Numbered from the stretch's first letter, positions 53,301 through 61,343 are shown. The stretch: DNA of 64,000 nt from JAXGZG01 sp040771825 (GCA_040771825.1 JAXGZG010000001.1:620001-684000); one strand, 5' to 3'. Numbers and translations: made by a program. Notes: a model not told the origin generated them from the letters alone.

Positions 53301-54661
53301 CCACTATCAATGCGGTTGGGATGGAATCCCTCGGAGTCACCGTGACGGGAAGACCCGTCGCACCTACACCGCCTGTTATCCCATCTGATGAACCTGTGTC
53401 CACCGGACCGCGCGGCACTCGTTTCCCTGTGGGTTCCGCCGGCGGGCAGATAAGCGGATTCGATGGCAGGTTGACTGTGGGCTACTCAGATGGGACTTTC
53501 CGGGATGGGCTCGCCCTTTATCTGGATGAGACTCAGGGAGGAATCTCCGCAGGCAGCTTGCTGGAACAGGGCTTGATAGTTCTCACCCCCGCCTATTGGC
53601 TGACTTTGAGCAATGGCAAGCCAGAGAAGCCCGTTTTGGTCACGTTCAAGTTCGATCCAGACAAACTGGGCGATATTGACCCGCGGCTACTGGGTGTCTA
53701 CCGGCAGGATGACAAAGACCCCAATAGGTGGACATATGTCGGCGGTGTGGTTGACGTCGGCCACGGATACGTCTCGGTATGGCTATCTGGTTTCAGCGCG
53801 TACGCTGTGATGGCGCGGGACGTGAAATTCCTGGACATGGACGCCCACTGGGCAAGAGATGAGGTCAAGGTCCTAGCCGCTCATGGAATAGCGGCAGGGA
53901 AGGGCGAGGGACGGTTTGACCCGGACGCTCCTGTTACCAGGGCCGAGTTTGCCAAACTCCTTGTCATGATGCTCATGCAGGATGCGCGCAGAGGCATACG
54001 GTTCGAGATTCCTCAGTCAGCGACATTCGCGGACGCAAACGCCAACGCCTGGTACTATCCCTACGTCGAAACGGCGGCGCTTCACGGCATAGTCACAGGT
54101 GATACCGGCCGGTTCAGGCCCGACGATCCTGTCAGTCGACAGGAGATGGCGGCCATGATTGTCCGTGCCATGGGACTAGAGGCCAAAGCAAGTCTACTGA
54201 AGGATCGCGCTCTGAAGTTCGACGACGCCAAGAATGTCGCTCCGTGGGCCAACGGATATCTTGGCTTGGTGCTCTTCAAGGGGATAATGAGGGGCTTGAG
54301 CGACACCAACCTCGGGCCGGTGGACAAGGCGACCCGCGCACAAGCGGTCGTAATGATAGTTCGGACCATGGAGAGGATGGGGGAGATCATGGCCCTCGAG
54401 ATCGTCAGCGGCACAGTGCGCCAGAGCGATATCGAAGGCAAGCACTACGAGATCGAGACTCTAATAGACGGCAAATCCACCGTCTGGACGCTTATCCCTG
54501 ATGGTGGCATGGATGGTGTCATCGGACGCAGGCTTGAAGGATCAGTAGGCACTCGGGTGGACGTCAAGGGCATTCTAGAGACCGGACCCAATATCTACAT
54601 GCGCGGCCCTGTGCTCCGGGTTGTGACAGTGCTCTTGCCCAATTGCCCTTTGTGTGAGTAA
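47345..54661 (+). CDS. Giant SLH-domain surface protein lacking a signal peptide
   Basis: Open frame of 2438 codons. Domains: WxxxG/YVAYRD repeats like a propeller (residues about 55-210), an Ig-like domain (225-300), two fibronectin type III domains (305-490; for example PESPSNVTGTALDQSSVEVS), carboxypeptidase-regulatory-like strands (690-940), a DUF11-like domain (about 1100-1210), a hydrophobic stretch (about 1624-1652), an acidic then basic linker (DDDSDEDDPTKPPRKPRRK, about 1680), a SbsA Ig-like domain (1800-1915), another fibronectin domain, three SLH repeats (2160-2345) and a C-terminal strand domain. The first 54 residues are arginine-rich, have no signal peptide and no ribosome site, and the first repeat is cut, so the 5' end appears lost. 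Possibly a pseudogene or silent allele. Confidence 0.8.
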   Translation: MHVHTLQYPTTAAPHGYKSDRAKTRPFRPSWQSRRPRRRNTDRDGATYKSRISVMKYNGESWEFVGEPGFSDAGVTETSLFVDDGVPYVAFSDWSNVGGKSMDGRVTAMKYDGQSWVRLGNAGFSFGQASCLSLSVRNGTPFVAYRDASASFKAAVRGFDGETWKPIGPNYVTTRQAEYLSLVAEQNALYLAYVDYVPNKAAVVKYTLQETASAAVDPLPTVTNEQSITVTGTAPAESEVGVFYSLDGGTETEAGTVAAGQDGRFAFELSLAGEGTYSISAATIVDGVVGTKSAPVTVLVDRTAPESPSNVTGTALDQSSVEVSWTPPSDADLAKFWIYRDDTLLRDDITSTSYVDTGLSPLTEYQYSVAAVDRAGNVSALASTSVNTGAGADVTPPTPATDLSVVYESGGLATLTWEPGTDNVRVHLYEVWRTGGEGEPEKLGEVLADQATLSYMDSGLSSLTEYKYEVITVDAARNRSIPCVEFLTTPDMTISTASLSIRPRLSPNGLLQSGTTFSFTVSGERNRTAVVDLQLKTWFDENEDKQPKPMAAQKRVFLDESQTRPGSYSGTYALPAGTSEVTAAGAKLLDPLGTETAPIVLSGLPKEVAGSIVVSLDPPVTEGFTLLAWNSANAVGASQRFEGSGPYVLNGLVAGESSLRVLSESGSMLAGGIVTVQPGDSTAATLTPAQLADVRVRVVDPAGQPVSGVRVTVFNDTLDATRPAATGITGEDGYAPIAEGFLAGETVRVAAVLQGDSQALPYVRQTEKSIEAAVGTNIVEVRLQSLPVGTLKGVTRDTGGLTLGGIVVTASAYSDGRNITVSTVSGKTDGAYELRVPAGECTVDAASGTRKYVMAAPMRVALEENQEKFLDLTLDTRGSGQIDLDMTIAYLDQPEQRISEFSMVDVLHYDIRLNGGFFGGFPVTVWGRPGDVFTVSADGGEVRLPYQSVQVTLDESRRAQAQIRLEEKSRVNLTLVDENGRPYETPDEKFLVTQVYSERSGWLSDRHSWTATISGSNCSISFKTPGSYRIEFTEKSLDPNNFSFHGRRAVIGKVEAEAGKIVDLGEIRMQSRSGLFSGSVTCVPGEAVPGSTLSLRAEFGLSPLTTPSTAIDTKVFLGVPSGTALVPGSVTLDGQPVATEVVDGSVCLSLGDVSLSPDRVSVVTYQVRLEGTFSGSEVPAKVWVQWGRETDRATDDLVQAVVPLVQVTVNVPSRLARIDPTIWGRAPVGYTVLVYDGDILLGQSRSSAAGFWFLKATLPDLGNGSIHRIQARVLDHPTGVVQSEQVEVIFDANQPELVQMTMSQQGLGTVTADPSTSVPRFPFVTVPGKPLDFSLYFSAANRVTKVRVFLGNVSAVAYWQSDGSFKASIPTPRPPYPRELGDVHVFYDVRPDVDVLSKPAPSLDEVRNRVPAELSNFEILDIGSVDQGPDAAPGSASAFVEFKPSEDSDVTARVELTLEKDVPYTPTAQDIRFVESSGVPVYGFGMSIFPSDPHTVTNTISVQVHGYIPQSLVESQGVEAAMQALMGAAMAQSRGVGLSAPLQPMAPSLDVVVKVGSKITFTTGQAWDVYDAADTIADRFGVSDQLRQLEDLLDQSTDCGSSSSQYREQIEHLATKAMIAEAAKLGLMIAGSALAPATFGFGTLAVWGITEAMEWAMDREMQQNMDDVRRQMQEDAECKRDDDSDEDDPTKPPRKPRRKIKAASPVPIWDPSGYVYEAVPENRLEGVTATALEFDSKTETWGVWDAAWFGQSNPLITDLFGKYGWDVPSGFWQVMYEKPGYQTAYSSVLEVLPPHFDVNVGMVSLAQPEVTSVVAAPDGSYVEFTFSKYMLASTFATSTVAVAPEGGTEDWILGTVSAVDAVEVGGTNLARKVRFEPAEPLTVGGKYDVWVSSAVQSYAEIPLGADFTRTITITKVSDVFGASTTAGDGKLTVTWTDPSEEIQEVRVYWRPNGAPTYNGPVSVSPGAGRCNLTGLSNGTMYEIRITTINAVGMESLGVTVTGRPVAPTPPVIPSDEPVSTGPRGTRFPVGSAGGQISGFDGRLTVGYSDGTFRDGLALYLDETQGGISAGSLLEQGLIVLTPAYWLTLSNGKPEKPVLVTFKFDPDKLGDIDPRLLGVYRQDDKDPNRWTYVGGVVDVGHGYVSVWLSGFSAYAVMARDVKFLDMDAHWARDEVKVLAAHGIAAGKGEGRFDPDAPVTRAEFAKLLVMMLMQDARRGIRFEIPQSATFADANANAWYYPYVETAALHGIVTGDTGRFRPDDPVSRQEMAAMIVRAMGLEAKASLLKDRALKFDDAKNVAPWANGYLGLVLFKGIMRGLSDTNLGPVDKATRAQAVVMIVRTMERMGEIMALEIVSGTVRQSDIEGKHYEIETLIDGKSTVWTLIPDGGMDGVIGRRLEGSVGTRVDVKGILETGPNIYMRGPVLRVVTVLLPNCPLCE

Positions 54662-54759
54662 TCGTGGTGGAAAGGGAAGGCGATGAAGGGGTGCTAGAGG
54701 CACCCTTTCATTCTGAGAGGGCAGTCTAGGGAATCGGTAGTCTAGAAGTGTCCTTTCTA

Positions 54760-54788
54760 TTGATCTGCACTTTCCTTCGGGATATAAT
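54760..54788 (+). promoter_or_regulatory. Promoter of thrS leader
   Basis: TTGATC (54760-54765), 17 bp, TATAAT (54783-54788). Confidence 0.75.
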
Positions 54789-54794
54789 CCGTGA

Positions 54795-55082
54795 AAGTCA
54801 TATTTACGTGGCGTAGAAGAGGACAGTACTGAAAGGCTCAGTTTAAGAGAGGGAAGGCCAAGGGTGAAAGCCTCCTACGAGCCCCAAGGGAACACCCCCT
54901 CGGAGCCTCCGGCGGAGACAGTAACGCCGGCGCGAGAGGCCCGTTAAAGCTTCGCGTGAGGATGGGAACGAATATGTCCTGAGGCAGCAAAAGGCAGCAG
55001 ATGCAACCTCAGGAAGCCATACGTACCCATCGGTAAGGGTGGAATCGCGGTACCCCGCCCCTTATGGGCGGGGTTTTCCTAT
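54795..55082 (+). ncRNA. T-box leader, threonine
   Basis: Stem I features AGTA (54825 region), AGAGAGGG and AGGGTGAAAG are present, and the specifier region reads GGGAACACC (54888-54896), where ACA or ACC both encode threonine. The T-box AAGGGTGGAATCGCGG is at 55035-55050. The terminator stem CCCCGCCC/GGGCGGGG (55053-55073) is followed by TTTT. Uncharged tRNA-Thr should prevent termination and allow thrS expression. Confidence 0.93.
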
Positions 55083-55102
55083 TCTCGAAGGAGGAGTCGC
55101 AG

Positions 55103-57076
55103 ATGGAAGAAAACTCGGAACACAAAGTGTCATGGCTGGAATCGGCTTGTGCAGTGCCTGCCGGCAGTACCTATCTAGATGTCAAGAAAGCTTTTCAGTG
55201 GAAGAACGACGTCCTCATGGTCAACACCGGGGATGAAGCCAAAGAGCTCAGATCCAAGGTATGCGGAGATTGCGATGTAGTGCCCCTCACATTTGACGAT
55301 GCCAGGGCCCGATGGGCTCTGAGGCATACCGCCGCTCACGTGCTGGCTCAGGCAGTCATGCGGTTGTACCCGGAAGTCAAACTGGGAATCGGTCCGGCCA
55401 TTGAGGACGGTTTCTATTACGATTTTGATTCGCCCGTGTCTTTTGGTCCCGACGCTCTGGCCAAGATCGAAGAAGAGATGAAGAAGATTGTCTCGGAGAA
55501 CCTGCCGGTTACCAGGGAAGAAGTCGACAAAGAGGCGGCCCGCAGCCTATTCGCCCAAGACAATCAACCTTACAAGCTCGAACTCCTGGAAGACTTGCCC
55601 GAGGGAGAAACTATCTCTCTGTACAGGCAGGGCGAGTTTGTCGACCTTTGCGCTGGGCCTCACGTCCCGTCAACCGGTTATGTTAAGGCGTTCAAACTCC
55701 TGAGCGTAGCGGGGGCCTACTGGCACGGAGACGAGAAACAAGCCATGCTGCAAAGAATATACGGCACGGCCTTCGTCAAGCAGAATGACCTAGACAAGTA
55801 TCTTGAACGCCTCGAAGAGATCAAGAAGCGGGATCACAGACGATTGGCCAAAGACCTCGACCTTTTCAGCCTCCAGGAAGAGGGCGGGCCGGGTCTCGTG
55901 TACTGGCATCCAAAGGGCAGTATCATCAGAGAAGAGGTCGAGAACTTCTGGCGGCAAGAGCACCGCAAACGAGGCTACGACATTGTCTACTCGCCCCACA
56001 TAGCGAAGCTAGACTTGTGGAAACAGTCGGGCCACTGGGGCTGGTACCGGGACAGCATGTACGCGCCTATGGCAATCGAAGAGGTAGAATACCTCCTCAA
56101 GCCCATGAATTGCCCGTTTCACATCTTGATATTCAGAAACGACACCAGAAGCTATCGCGACTTGCCCATTAGGACCGCTGAACTGGGCACAGTCTACCGT
56201 TACGAGAGGTCCGGGGTACTTCACGGAGCGCTTCGTGTGCGAGGTTTCACCCAGGACGATGCTCACCTTTTCGTGAGGCCGGATCAGCTTGTGGAAGAAA
56301 TTGTGGGGGTTTTGGAACTCACTCAGTTCATGATGGAAACCTTCGGGTACAAAGAGTATGAGTATATGCTGTCGCTGAGGGATCCCCAGGACAAATCGAA
56401 ATACGTGGGCGACGACGATGTATGGGAGCCCGCCCAAGAAGCCATCGAAACTGCACTCAAACGCAAAGGGATTTCCTATAAGGTCGACTTAGGCGAAGCC
56501 AAGTTCTACGGGCCTGCCATCGATGTGAAGATCAAGGACGCGCTGGGTAGAATGTGGCAAGGCCCCACTATCCAGGTTGACTTCAACCTGCCTGAACGGT
56601 TTGACATAGCCTACATCGGCGAGGACGGGGCCCGTCACCGCCCGGTGATGATTCACAGGACAGTCCTTGGGAGCATGGAAAGGTTCATCGCCGGACTGGT
56701 TGAGCACTACGCCGGCGCGTTCCCGATGTGGCTTGCGCCAGTGCAGGTTCAGGTTATTCCGGTATCCGAGAAACAAGCGTCCTATTCCGAAAAAGTCACC
56801 GCGGCTCTAAAGGATGCCGGCCTCCGGGCAGTCTCTGACTTAGGCTCGGCCAAAATGGGGTACAAGATCAGGCAAGCTCAGCTGCAGAAGGTGCCGTACA
56901 TGCTGATTGTCGGCGCAAAAGAAGCCGAAGCTGGCACGGTGTCTGTGAGGCATAGAGCAGAAGGCGACCTAGGGGCGGTAGCCCTAGACTGCTTCGTCAG
57001 GCAGGCGGCAGAGGAAGTCAGCACCAAGTCTCTTAACCCCATTGTGACCAAGGCGGACCCCAAGGGGGGCGATTGA
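55103..57076 (+). CDS. thrS: Threonyl-tRNA synthetase
   Basis: 657 aa, class II aminoacyl-tRNA synthetase. N-terminal TGS-like region is divergent; the editing domain has HTAAHVLAQA and DLCAGPHVPSTG; the catalytic core has zinc ligands in KPMNCPFH, FTQDDAH and MIHRTVLGSMERF, motif 2 YRYERSGVLHG; a C-terminal anticodon-binding domain follows (PVQVQVIPVSEKQ, DLGSAKMGYKIRQA). ATG 55103 follows GGAGGAG; the frame is open further upstream only within the T-box terminator. Controlled by the T-box leader. Confidence 0.97.
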   Translation: MEENSEHKVSWLESACAVPAGSTYLDVKKAFQWKNDVLMVNTGDEAKELRSKVCGDCDVVPLTFDDARARWALRHTAAHVLAQAVMRLYPEVKLGIGPAIEDGFYYDFDSPVSFGPDALAKIEEEMKKIVSENLPVTREEVDKEAARSLFAQDNQPYKLELLEDLPEGETISLYRQGEFVDLCAGPHVPSTGYVKAFKLLSVAGAYWHGDEKQAMLQRIYGTAFVKQNDLDKYLERLEEIKKRDHRRLAKDLDLFSLQEEGGPGLVYWHPKGSIIREEVENFWRQEHRKRGYDIVYSPHIAKLDLWKQSGHWGWYRDSMYAPMAIEEVEYLLKPMNCPFHILIFRNDTRSYRDLPIRTAELGTVYRYERSGVLHGALRVRGFTQDDAHLFVRPDQLVEEIVGVLELTQFMMETFGYKEYEYMLSLRDPQDKSKYVGDDDVWEPAQEAIETALKRKGISYKVDLGEAKFYGPAIDVKIKDALGRMWQGPTIQVDFNLPERFDIAYIGEDGARHRPVMIHRTVLGSMERFIAGLVEHYAGAFPMWLAPVQVQVIPVSEKQASYSEKVTAALKDAGLRAVSDLGSAKMGYKIRQAQLQKVPYMLIVGAKEAEAGTVSVRHRAEGDLGAVALDCFVRQAAEEVSTKSLNPIVTKADPKGGD

Positions 57077-57102
57077 GACAATCAAGGGACAACTGGTCGA
57101 AA

Positions 57103-57131
57103 GTGACAGGCCAAAGCATCTATGCTATACT
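57103..57131 (+). promoter_or_regulatory. Promoter of infC operon
   Basis: GTGACA (57103-57108), 17 bp, TATACT (57126-57131). Confidence 0.65.
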
Positions 57132-57232
57132 AGCATGCGAAGTAGAAGCCATCCGCTTCTCACCTTACGGTCCAAGCAGGCTGGTAAGGTACACATGACG
57201 AAGACGTTTCCAAGAGGAACGCGCAGATGTGT

Positions 57233-57270
57233 CGTGGGCGGGTGGACTACCTGCCCACGATTTTGATTTT
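57233..57270 (+). terminator. Attenuator hairpin in infC leader
   Basis: CGTGGGC with GCCCACG, extended by GGG/CC around a short loop, then ATTTTGATTTT, directly before the infC ribosome site. This position matches the L20-controlled attenuator known upstream of infC-rpmI-rplT in Bacillus; an upstream CCTTAC/GTAAGG hairpin may be part of the L20 site. Confidence 0.75.
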
Positions 57271-57289
57271 GAAAGGAAGGTGGCACGCA

Positions 57290-57865
57290 ATCAGTCAGGA
57301 CCAAAGAGTTAACGAGTCCATCCGTGTCAGAGAGGTGAGGCTGGTTTCCCAGAACGGAGAGCAGCTTGGGATAAAGCCTACTCACGAAGCGCTGCGGATT
57401 GCCCGGGATCTTGGTTTGGATCTCGTGGAAGTCGCGGCTCAAGCTAGGCCTCCCGTATGCCGGCTTATGGATTACTCGAGGTGGAAGTACGAGCAGTCCA
57501 AGCGGATGAAAGAGGCCCGGAAGAAGCAGAAGGTACAAGATGTGAAAGAGATCAAGATGAGGCCCACTATCGATAATCACGATTTTGAAGTTAAGGCTAG
57601 AGCCTCGGAGAGGTTTCTTGGCGAGGGCGACAAAGTCAAGGCTACAATTATGTTCCGCGGTAGAGAAATGTCTCACCTGGACATTGGCCAAAGAGTCCTA
57701 GAAAGATTGCTTGAGCGGGTTAAGAGCATTTGCGTCGTTGAGAGGGCGCCCAAGATCGAGGGCCGGAACATGATAATGGTTCTCTCTCCGAAGCCCCAGC
57801 CTCAAGTTCAGCCCGGAGCACAGAAGCCAGCGGATGCAGGGCCAGCACAAGATACAGGGGTTTAA
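57290..57865 (+). CDS. infC: Translation initiation factor IF-3, AUC start
   Basis: 191 aa. N-domain begins ISQDQRVNESIRVREVRLV; linker and C-domain with MDYSRWKYEQSKR and IDNHDFEVKARASERFLGEG, then FRGREMSHLDIGQRVLERL. The family start fits the codon ATC at 57290, 7 nt after GGAAGGTGG; there is no ATG/GTG/TTG at the right place. Rare AUU/AUC starts are a known autoregulatory device in infC, since IF-3 rejects non-standard start codons. A 25-residue Pro/Gln/Ala tail follows the C-domain. First gene of infC-rpmI-rplT. Confidence 0.95.
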   Translation: MSQDQRVNESIRVREVRLVSQNGEQLGIKPTHEALRIARDLGLDLVEVAAQARPPVCRLMDYSRWKYEQSKRMKEARKKQKVQDVKEIKMRPTIDNHDFEVKARASERFLGEGDKVKATIMFRGREMSHLDIGQRVLERLLERVKSICVVERAPKIEGRNMIMVLSPKPQPQVQPGAQKPADAGPAQDTGV

Positions 57866-57879
57866 GGAGATGTTCTGAC

Positions 57880-58083
57880 GTGGCCAAAAACAAGATGAAG
57901 ACTCACAGCGGGGCCAAGAAACGCTTCTTTGTGACCGGTACCGGGAAGATCCGGCATTTCCACTCGGGACACAGCCACAGGCTGTCGGGCAAAGACGCCG
58001 CCCGCCGGCGCAGGCTCAGGAAGGACTCTGAGATCAGCGAAGTCTCGAAGAAGAGAATCCGGACTCTCATCCCTTACAAGTAG
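57880..58083 (+). CDS. rpmI: Ribosomal protein L35
   Basis: 67 aa, highly basic. MAKNKMKTHSGAKKRF and SGHSHRLSGKDAARRRRLRK are the family signature. GTG start at 57880 after AAGGAG. Fourteen nt after infC. Confidence 0.97.
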   Translation: MAKNKMKTHSGAKKRFFVTGTGKIRHFHSGHSHRLSGKDAARRRRLRKDSEISEVSKKRIRTLIPYK

Positions 58084-58117
58084 GTACACCAAAGAAGTCT
58101 GAAAGAGGGTAACATAG

Positions 58118-58477
58118 ATGCCTCGCGTAAAAACCGGCATGACCAACAAACACCGGCACAAGAAGGTATTGAAGCTTGCCAAGGGCTATTGGGGCAAGCG
58201 TTCCAAGTCGTTCCGTATGGCCAACGAGACTGTAATGAAAGCTCTTCATTACGCCAGACGTCACAGGCGTGAGAAGAAAAGGGAGTTCCGGAGCTTGTGG
58301 ATCGCCCGCATCAACGCAGCGGCTAGGCTTAATGGCATGAACTACAACACGTTCATAAGCGGTCTAAAGAAGGCCGGAGTGGAAATTAACAGGCAGATGC
58401 TTTCGGATTTGGCTATTGCCGACGCTAAGTCTTTTGCGGATTTGGTGTCGGTGGCCAAAGGCCAGTCTTCTCTTTAG
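58118..58477 (+). CDS. rplT: Ribosomal protein L20
   Basis: 119 aa, full length. MPRVKTGMTNKHRHKKVLKL, KGYWGKRSKSFRMANETVMK and FRSLWIARINAAARLNGMNY identify L20. Besides its role in 50S assembly it is the likely repressor of this operon through the infC leader. Confidence 0.98.
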   Translation: MPRVKTGMTNKHRHKKVLKLAKGYWGKRSKSFRMANETVMKALHYARRHRREKKREFRSLWIARINAAARLNGMNYNTFISGLKKAGVEINRQMLSDLAIADAKSFADLVSVAKGQSSL

Positions 58478-58499
58478 TTGCTAGACTGGAGGAACCCTT

Positions 58500-59846
58500 T
58501 TGTCAGCGAACCCTCGCGGAGGCTTATGGGCGAACCCTACGCGGATTGTTGTTATGTCCTTTGCCCTAGTCATCATATTTGGGACCGCGCTTCTGATGTT
58601 GCCTGTGTCCACTTCGAGAGGACAGTCGCCTAGTCTCATGGAAGCGGCATTCACAGCTACCTCGGCCACTTGTGTCACAGGGTTGGTCGTGGTCAATACG
58701 GCGTCTTTCTGGAGCGTGTGGGGGAAGATCGTGATCTTGCTCCTAATTCAGGTGGGCGGCCTAGGCCTCATGACCTTTGCAACCGCCCACGCTCTAGTGG
58801 TAGGGCGGAGGATTGGGCTTCGCGAACGCATGCTGATCCAGGAGCAGACCGGCATTTGGAGCCTGTCAGGCGTGGTCATGCTCATGAAGCGCATTATTGT
58901 GGCTACCTTCGCTTTTGAGGCTTTGGGAGCAGTCATCCTTGGGGTAACATTTGGCATTACCCGTGGTCTGTCTTGGGCGCAGAGCGCATTCTACGGCGTG
59001 TTCCACTCAGTATCCGCGTTTTGTAACGCGGGATTCGACATAATTGGTTCCAGTCTGGTTGATTATGTGGATAACGCCACGGTGATTCTGACCGTCGGGA
59101 TGCTCATCATCCTGGGCGGTTTGGGGTTCCACGTCATGGTCGATCTTTACCAGACCCGAGGGAGATGGTCCGACCTGAAGCTCCATTCCAGAATGGTACT
59201 GAAGGCAACGGCTGTTCTAATCGCCTTGGGCACCTTTTTGACTCTGGCTATGGAGTGGGGCAATCCCGGGACATTGGGGAATCTGAGTCTCAAGGGGAAA
59301 CTCCTGGCATCGTGGTTTGGGGCGGTGACTCCCAGGACGGCAGGGTTCAATAGTTATCCTGTAGGGAATCTGTTGCCTTCCAGCGCCTTCATGACCATTA
59401 TTTTGATGTTCATCGGCGCCTCGCCCGGGGGCACTGGAGGAGGCGTGAAGACCACGACTTTCGCAGCGGCCATCAAATCCGTCACCAATACCGTGAGAGG
59501 ACAAGGCGACGTCAATTTCGGTAAGCGCAGGATTCCAGCGGGAATCGCCCAGAAGGCTATAGCCATTATCTCCTTGGCATTGGTGCTTGTGATTCTGGTC
59601 ACGCTTGTTTTGTCCTGGACAGAAGAAGCAGACTTCCTAGACATCTTGTTTGAAGTAGTATCAGCTTTTGGCACTGTTGGGTTGTCCAGGGGCATCACGC
59701 CATGGCTTTCAGGGGTGGGCAAAATCCTCCTTATGGGCGTGATGTTTGCAGGCCGGGTGGGACCCTTGAGCCTCGCCATGGCTTTGTCGGGAGCGCCAAA
59801 GCCCTCCGGCATACGGTTTCCTGAAGAGCGGATTACCGTCGGGTAG
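58500..59846 (+). CDS. ktrB: Potassium uptake channel subunit, TrkH/KtrB family
   Basis: 448 aa with about eight to ten membrane helices and four pore loops of the Ktr/Trk type: TATSATCVTGLVVVNTASFW, FHSVSAFCNAGFDIIG, GAVTPRTAGFNSYPVG, EVVSAFGTVGLSRGITPW. The pore glycines (TG, AGF, AGF, VGL) are in place. Length and pairing with a single-domain RCK protein favour KtrB. TTG 58500 is 7 nt after GGAGG. It lies inside the ribosomal/synthetase backbone. Confidence 0.92.
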   Translation: MSANPRGGLWANPTRIVVMSFALVIIFGTALLMLPVSTSRGQSPSLMEAAFTATSATCVTGLVVVNTASFWSVWGKIVILLLIQVGGLGLMTFATAHALVVGRRIGLRERMLIQEQTGIWSLSGVVMLMKRIIVATFAFEALGAVILGVTFGITRGLSWAQSAFYGVFHSVSAFCNAGFDIIGSSLVDYVDNATVILTVGMLIILGGLGFHVMVDLYQTRGRWSDLKLHSRMVLKATAVLIALGTFLTLAMEWGNPGTLGNLSLKGKLLASWFGAVTPRTAGFNSYPVGNLLPSSAFMTIILMFIGASPGGTGGGVKTTTFAAAIKSVTNTVRGQGDVNFGKRRIPAGIAQKAIAIISLALVLVILVTLVLSWTEEADFLDILFEVVSAFGTVGLSRGITPWLSGVGKILLMGVMFAGRVGPLSLAMALSGAPKPSGIRFPEERITVG

Positions 59847-59866
59847 CGCAAAGGTGTGTGATTTAC

Positions 59867-60526
59867 TTGGCTAAGGAGTTTGCCGTCATAGGCTTGGGTC
59901 GTTTCGGATCTAGCCTCGCCGCCACGCTTACGCGCCTTGGCGCCGAGGTTCTTGCCATAGATGTTGACGAGGAGCAGGTGCGCAATCTGGCTTCCGTTGT
60001 AACTCAGGCGGTTCAAGCTGACGCCACCGACAAGAACGTCCTACAGGAGTTGGGAATAAGGAACTTCGACGTGGCTATTGTGGCCATGAGCGCTTTTGAG
60101 GCGAGCCTTTTGGTTACCCTTTACTTGAAAGAGTTTGGCGCTAGACGGGTTGTGGTGAAAGCCGCCAGCGAGGTTCACGGCAAGATCTTGCAGCAAATAG
60201 GGGCAGATTCGGTAATCTTCCCCGAGAAAGACATGGGTGAAAGGCTCGCGTTCTCGCTAGTCTCAGGAAGCGTCATCGATCACATCGAGCTAGCCGACGA
60301 CTATACTGTGGCAGAAATCGTCATCCCACCTGCCCTAGCCGGCAAGACCTTGAGGAATCTTGACATGAGGAATCGCTTCGGTCTGACGGTGATGGCCATT
60401 AAGAGAAGCGGTATCGTCAATATGTCTCACAGCCCCGATCAAGCCTTGCATGAGGGCGACATTCTGGTGGCCATAGGGCCCACCCATGGTGTGCAAAGGC
60501 TCAACGAGATATTCGAAAGAGGATAG
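59867..60526 (+). CDS. ktrA: Potassium uptake regulatory subunit, KtrA/TrkA family
   Basis: 219 aa, RCK-N (FAVIGLGRFGSSLAATLTRLG, nucleotide-binding GxGxxG; DVDEEQVRNL) plus RCK-C (PALAGKTLRNLDMRNRFGL). It gates KtrB in response to ATP/ADP, and in several Bacillota the RCK-C domain also binds c-di-AMP. TTG 59867 gives the usual MAKEFAVIG start; GTG 59858 abuts the ribosome site. It starts 20 nt after ktrB. Confidence 0.92.
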   Translation: MAKEFAVIGLGRFGSSLAATLTRLGAEVLAIDVDEEQVRNLASVVTQAVQADATDKNVLQELGIRNFDVAIVAMSAFEASLLVTLYLKEFGARRVVVKAASEVHGKILQQIGADSVIFPEKDMGERLAFSLVSGSVIDHIELADDYTVAEIVIPPALAGKTLRNLDMRNRFGLTVMAIKRSGIVNMSHSPDQALHEGDILVAIGPTHGVQRLNEIFERG

Positions 60527-60533
60527 TTGACCG

Positions 60534-61337
60534 ATGGATGTACCGTGGCGGCTCGTAAAGAGCCTGCATGCCAAGAAGGAGAGAACCAAGACGCATCTGA
60601 CAGTAGCCGAGGGGCCGCCTTCGGTGCTGTCAGGCTTGCTTTCCCAGGCGGTCTTTGAGTTCTTGGTCATGGATACCGAAATGGAGGTTACGGCAAAGGG
60701 TCGAGAGATAAGGGATGCTTTGGCCCAGCACCCCAACCCGGGTCAGGTGTTGACGGTCAGTCCATCCCTTTTCCAAAGGATGTCTGGGACAGAGACCCCC
60801 CAAGGGGTTCTTCTGGTATTGCCGTTCCCGTTTGGATTTCTGACTCCGCTCCCCAAGAGCCCGTGGGCCGAACCGCTACTAGTTGTGGTAGTTGACGTTC
60901 AAGATCCCGGCAATGCCGGTACTCTCATCAGGAATGCGGCAAGCGTGGGGGCGTGGCAAGTCTCATTTGCAGGCGATGCAGTTGATCCGTTTTCGCCCAA
61001 GTCGATTCGCGCCTCTGCGGGAGCCATTTTTCAAGTCCCGGTTTTTTGCTACGCAGACCCCGTGCTCCACGTCCGTGGTCTGCTAGACACGGGGTCAACG
61101 GTCTACAAGACGGTTCCCAGGGGTGGCATTCTTCCGTGGGAAGCTCGCCTGGATAGAGGCTCGGCCTTGGTTCTTGGAAACGAAGGCCAAGGCCTGCGCA
61201 AGGAAATTGACTCTCTTATACCCCGTGCCATCTCTATCCCAATGCCCGGAGGCACTCAATCCCTCAATGTAGCCACGGCTTCGGCTATGCTGTTGTACGA
61301 GGCCGCCAGACAAAGAACAGTACGCACCCATCATTAG
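60534..61337 (+). CDS. SPOUT RNA methyltransferase, TrmH/SpoU family
   Basis: 267 aa. The three SpoU motifs are present: VQDPGNAGTLIRNAAS (catalytic Arg), ALVLGNEGQGL, and ISIPMPGGTQSLNVATASAM. An N-terminal SpoU substrate-binding domain covers residues 1-110. Uses S-adenosylmethionine to 2'-O-methylate rRNA or tRNA; the target is not defined. It lies 7 nt after ktrA, and a homologue precedes pheST in many Bacillota. Confidence 0.92.
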   Translation: MDVPWRLVKSLHAKKERTKTHLTVAEGPPSVLSGLLSQAVFEFLVMDTEMEVTAKGREIRDALAQHPNPGQVLTVSPSLFQRMSGTETPQGVLLVLPFPFGFLTPLPKSPWAEPLLVVVVDVQDPGNAGTLIRNAASVGAWQVSFAGDAVDPFSPKSIRASAGAIFQVPVFCYADPVLHVRGLLDTGSTVYKTVPRGGILPWEARLDRGSALVLGNEGQGLRKEIDSLIPRAISIPMPGGTQSLNVATASAMLLYEAARQRTVRTHH

Positions 61338-61343
61338 CTTTCT

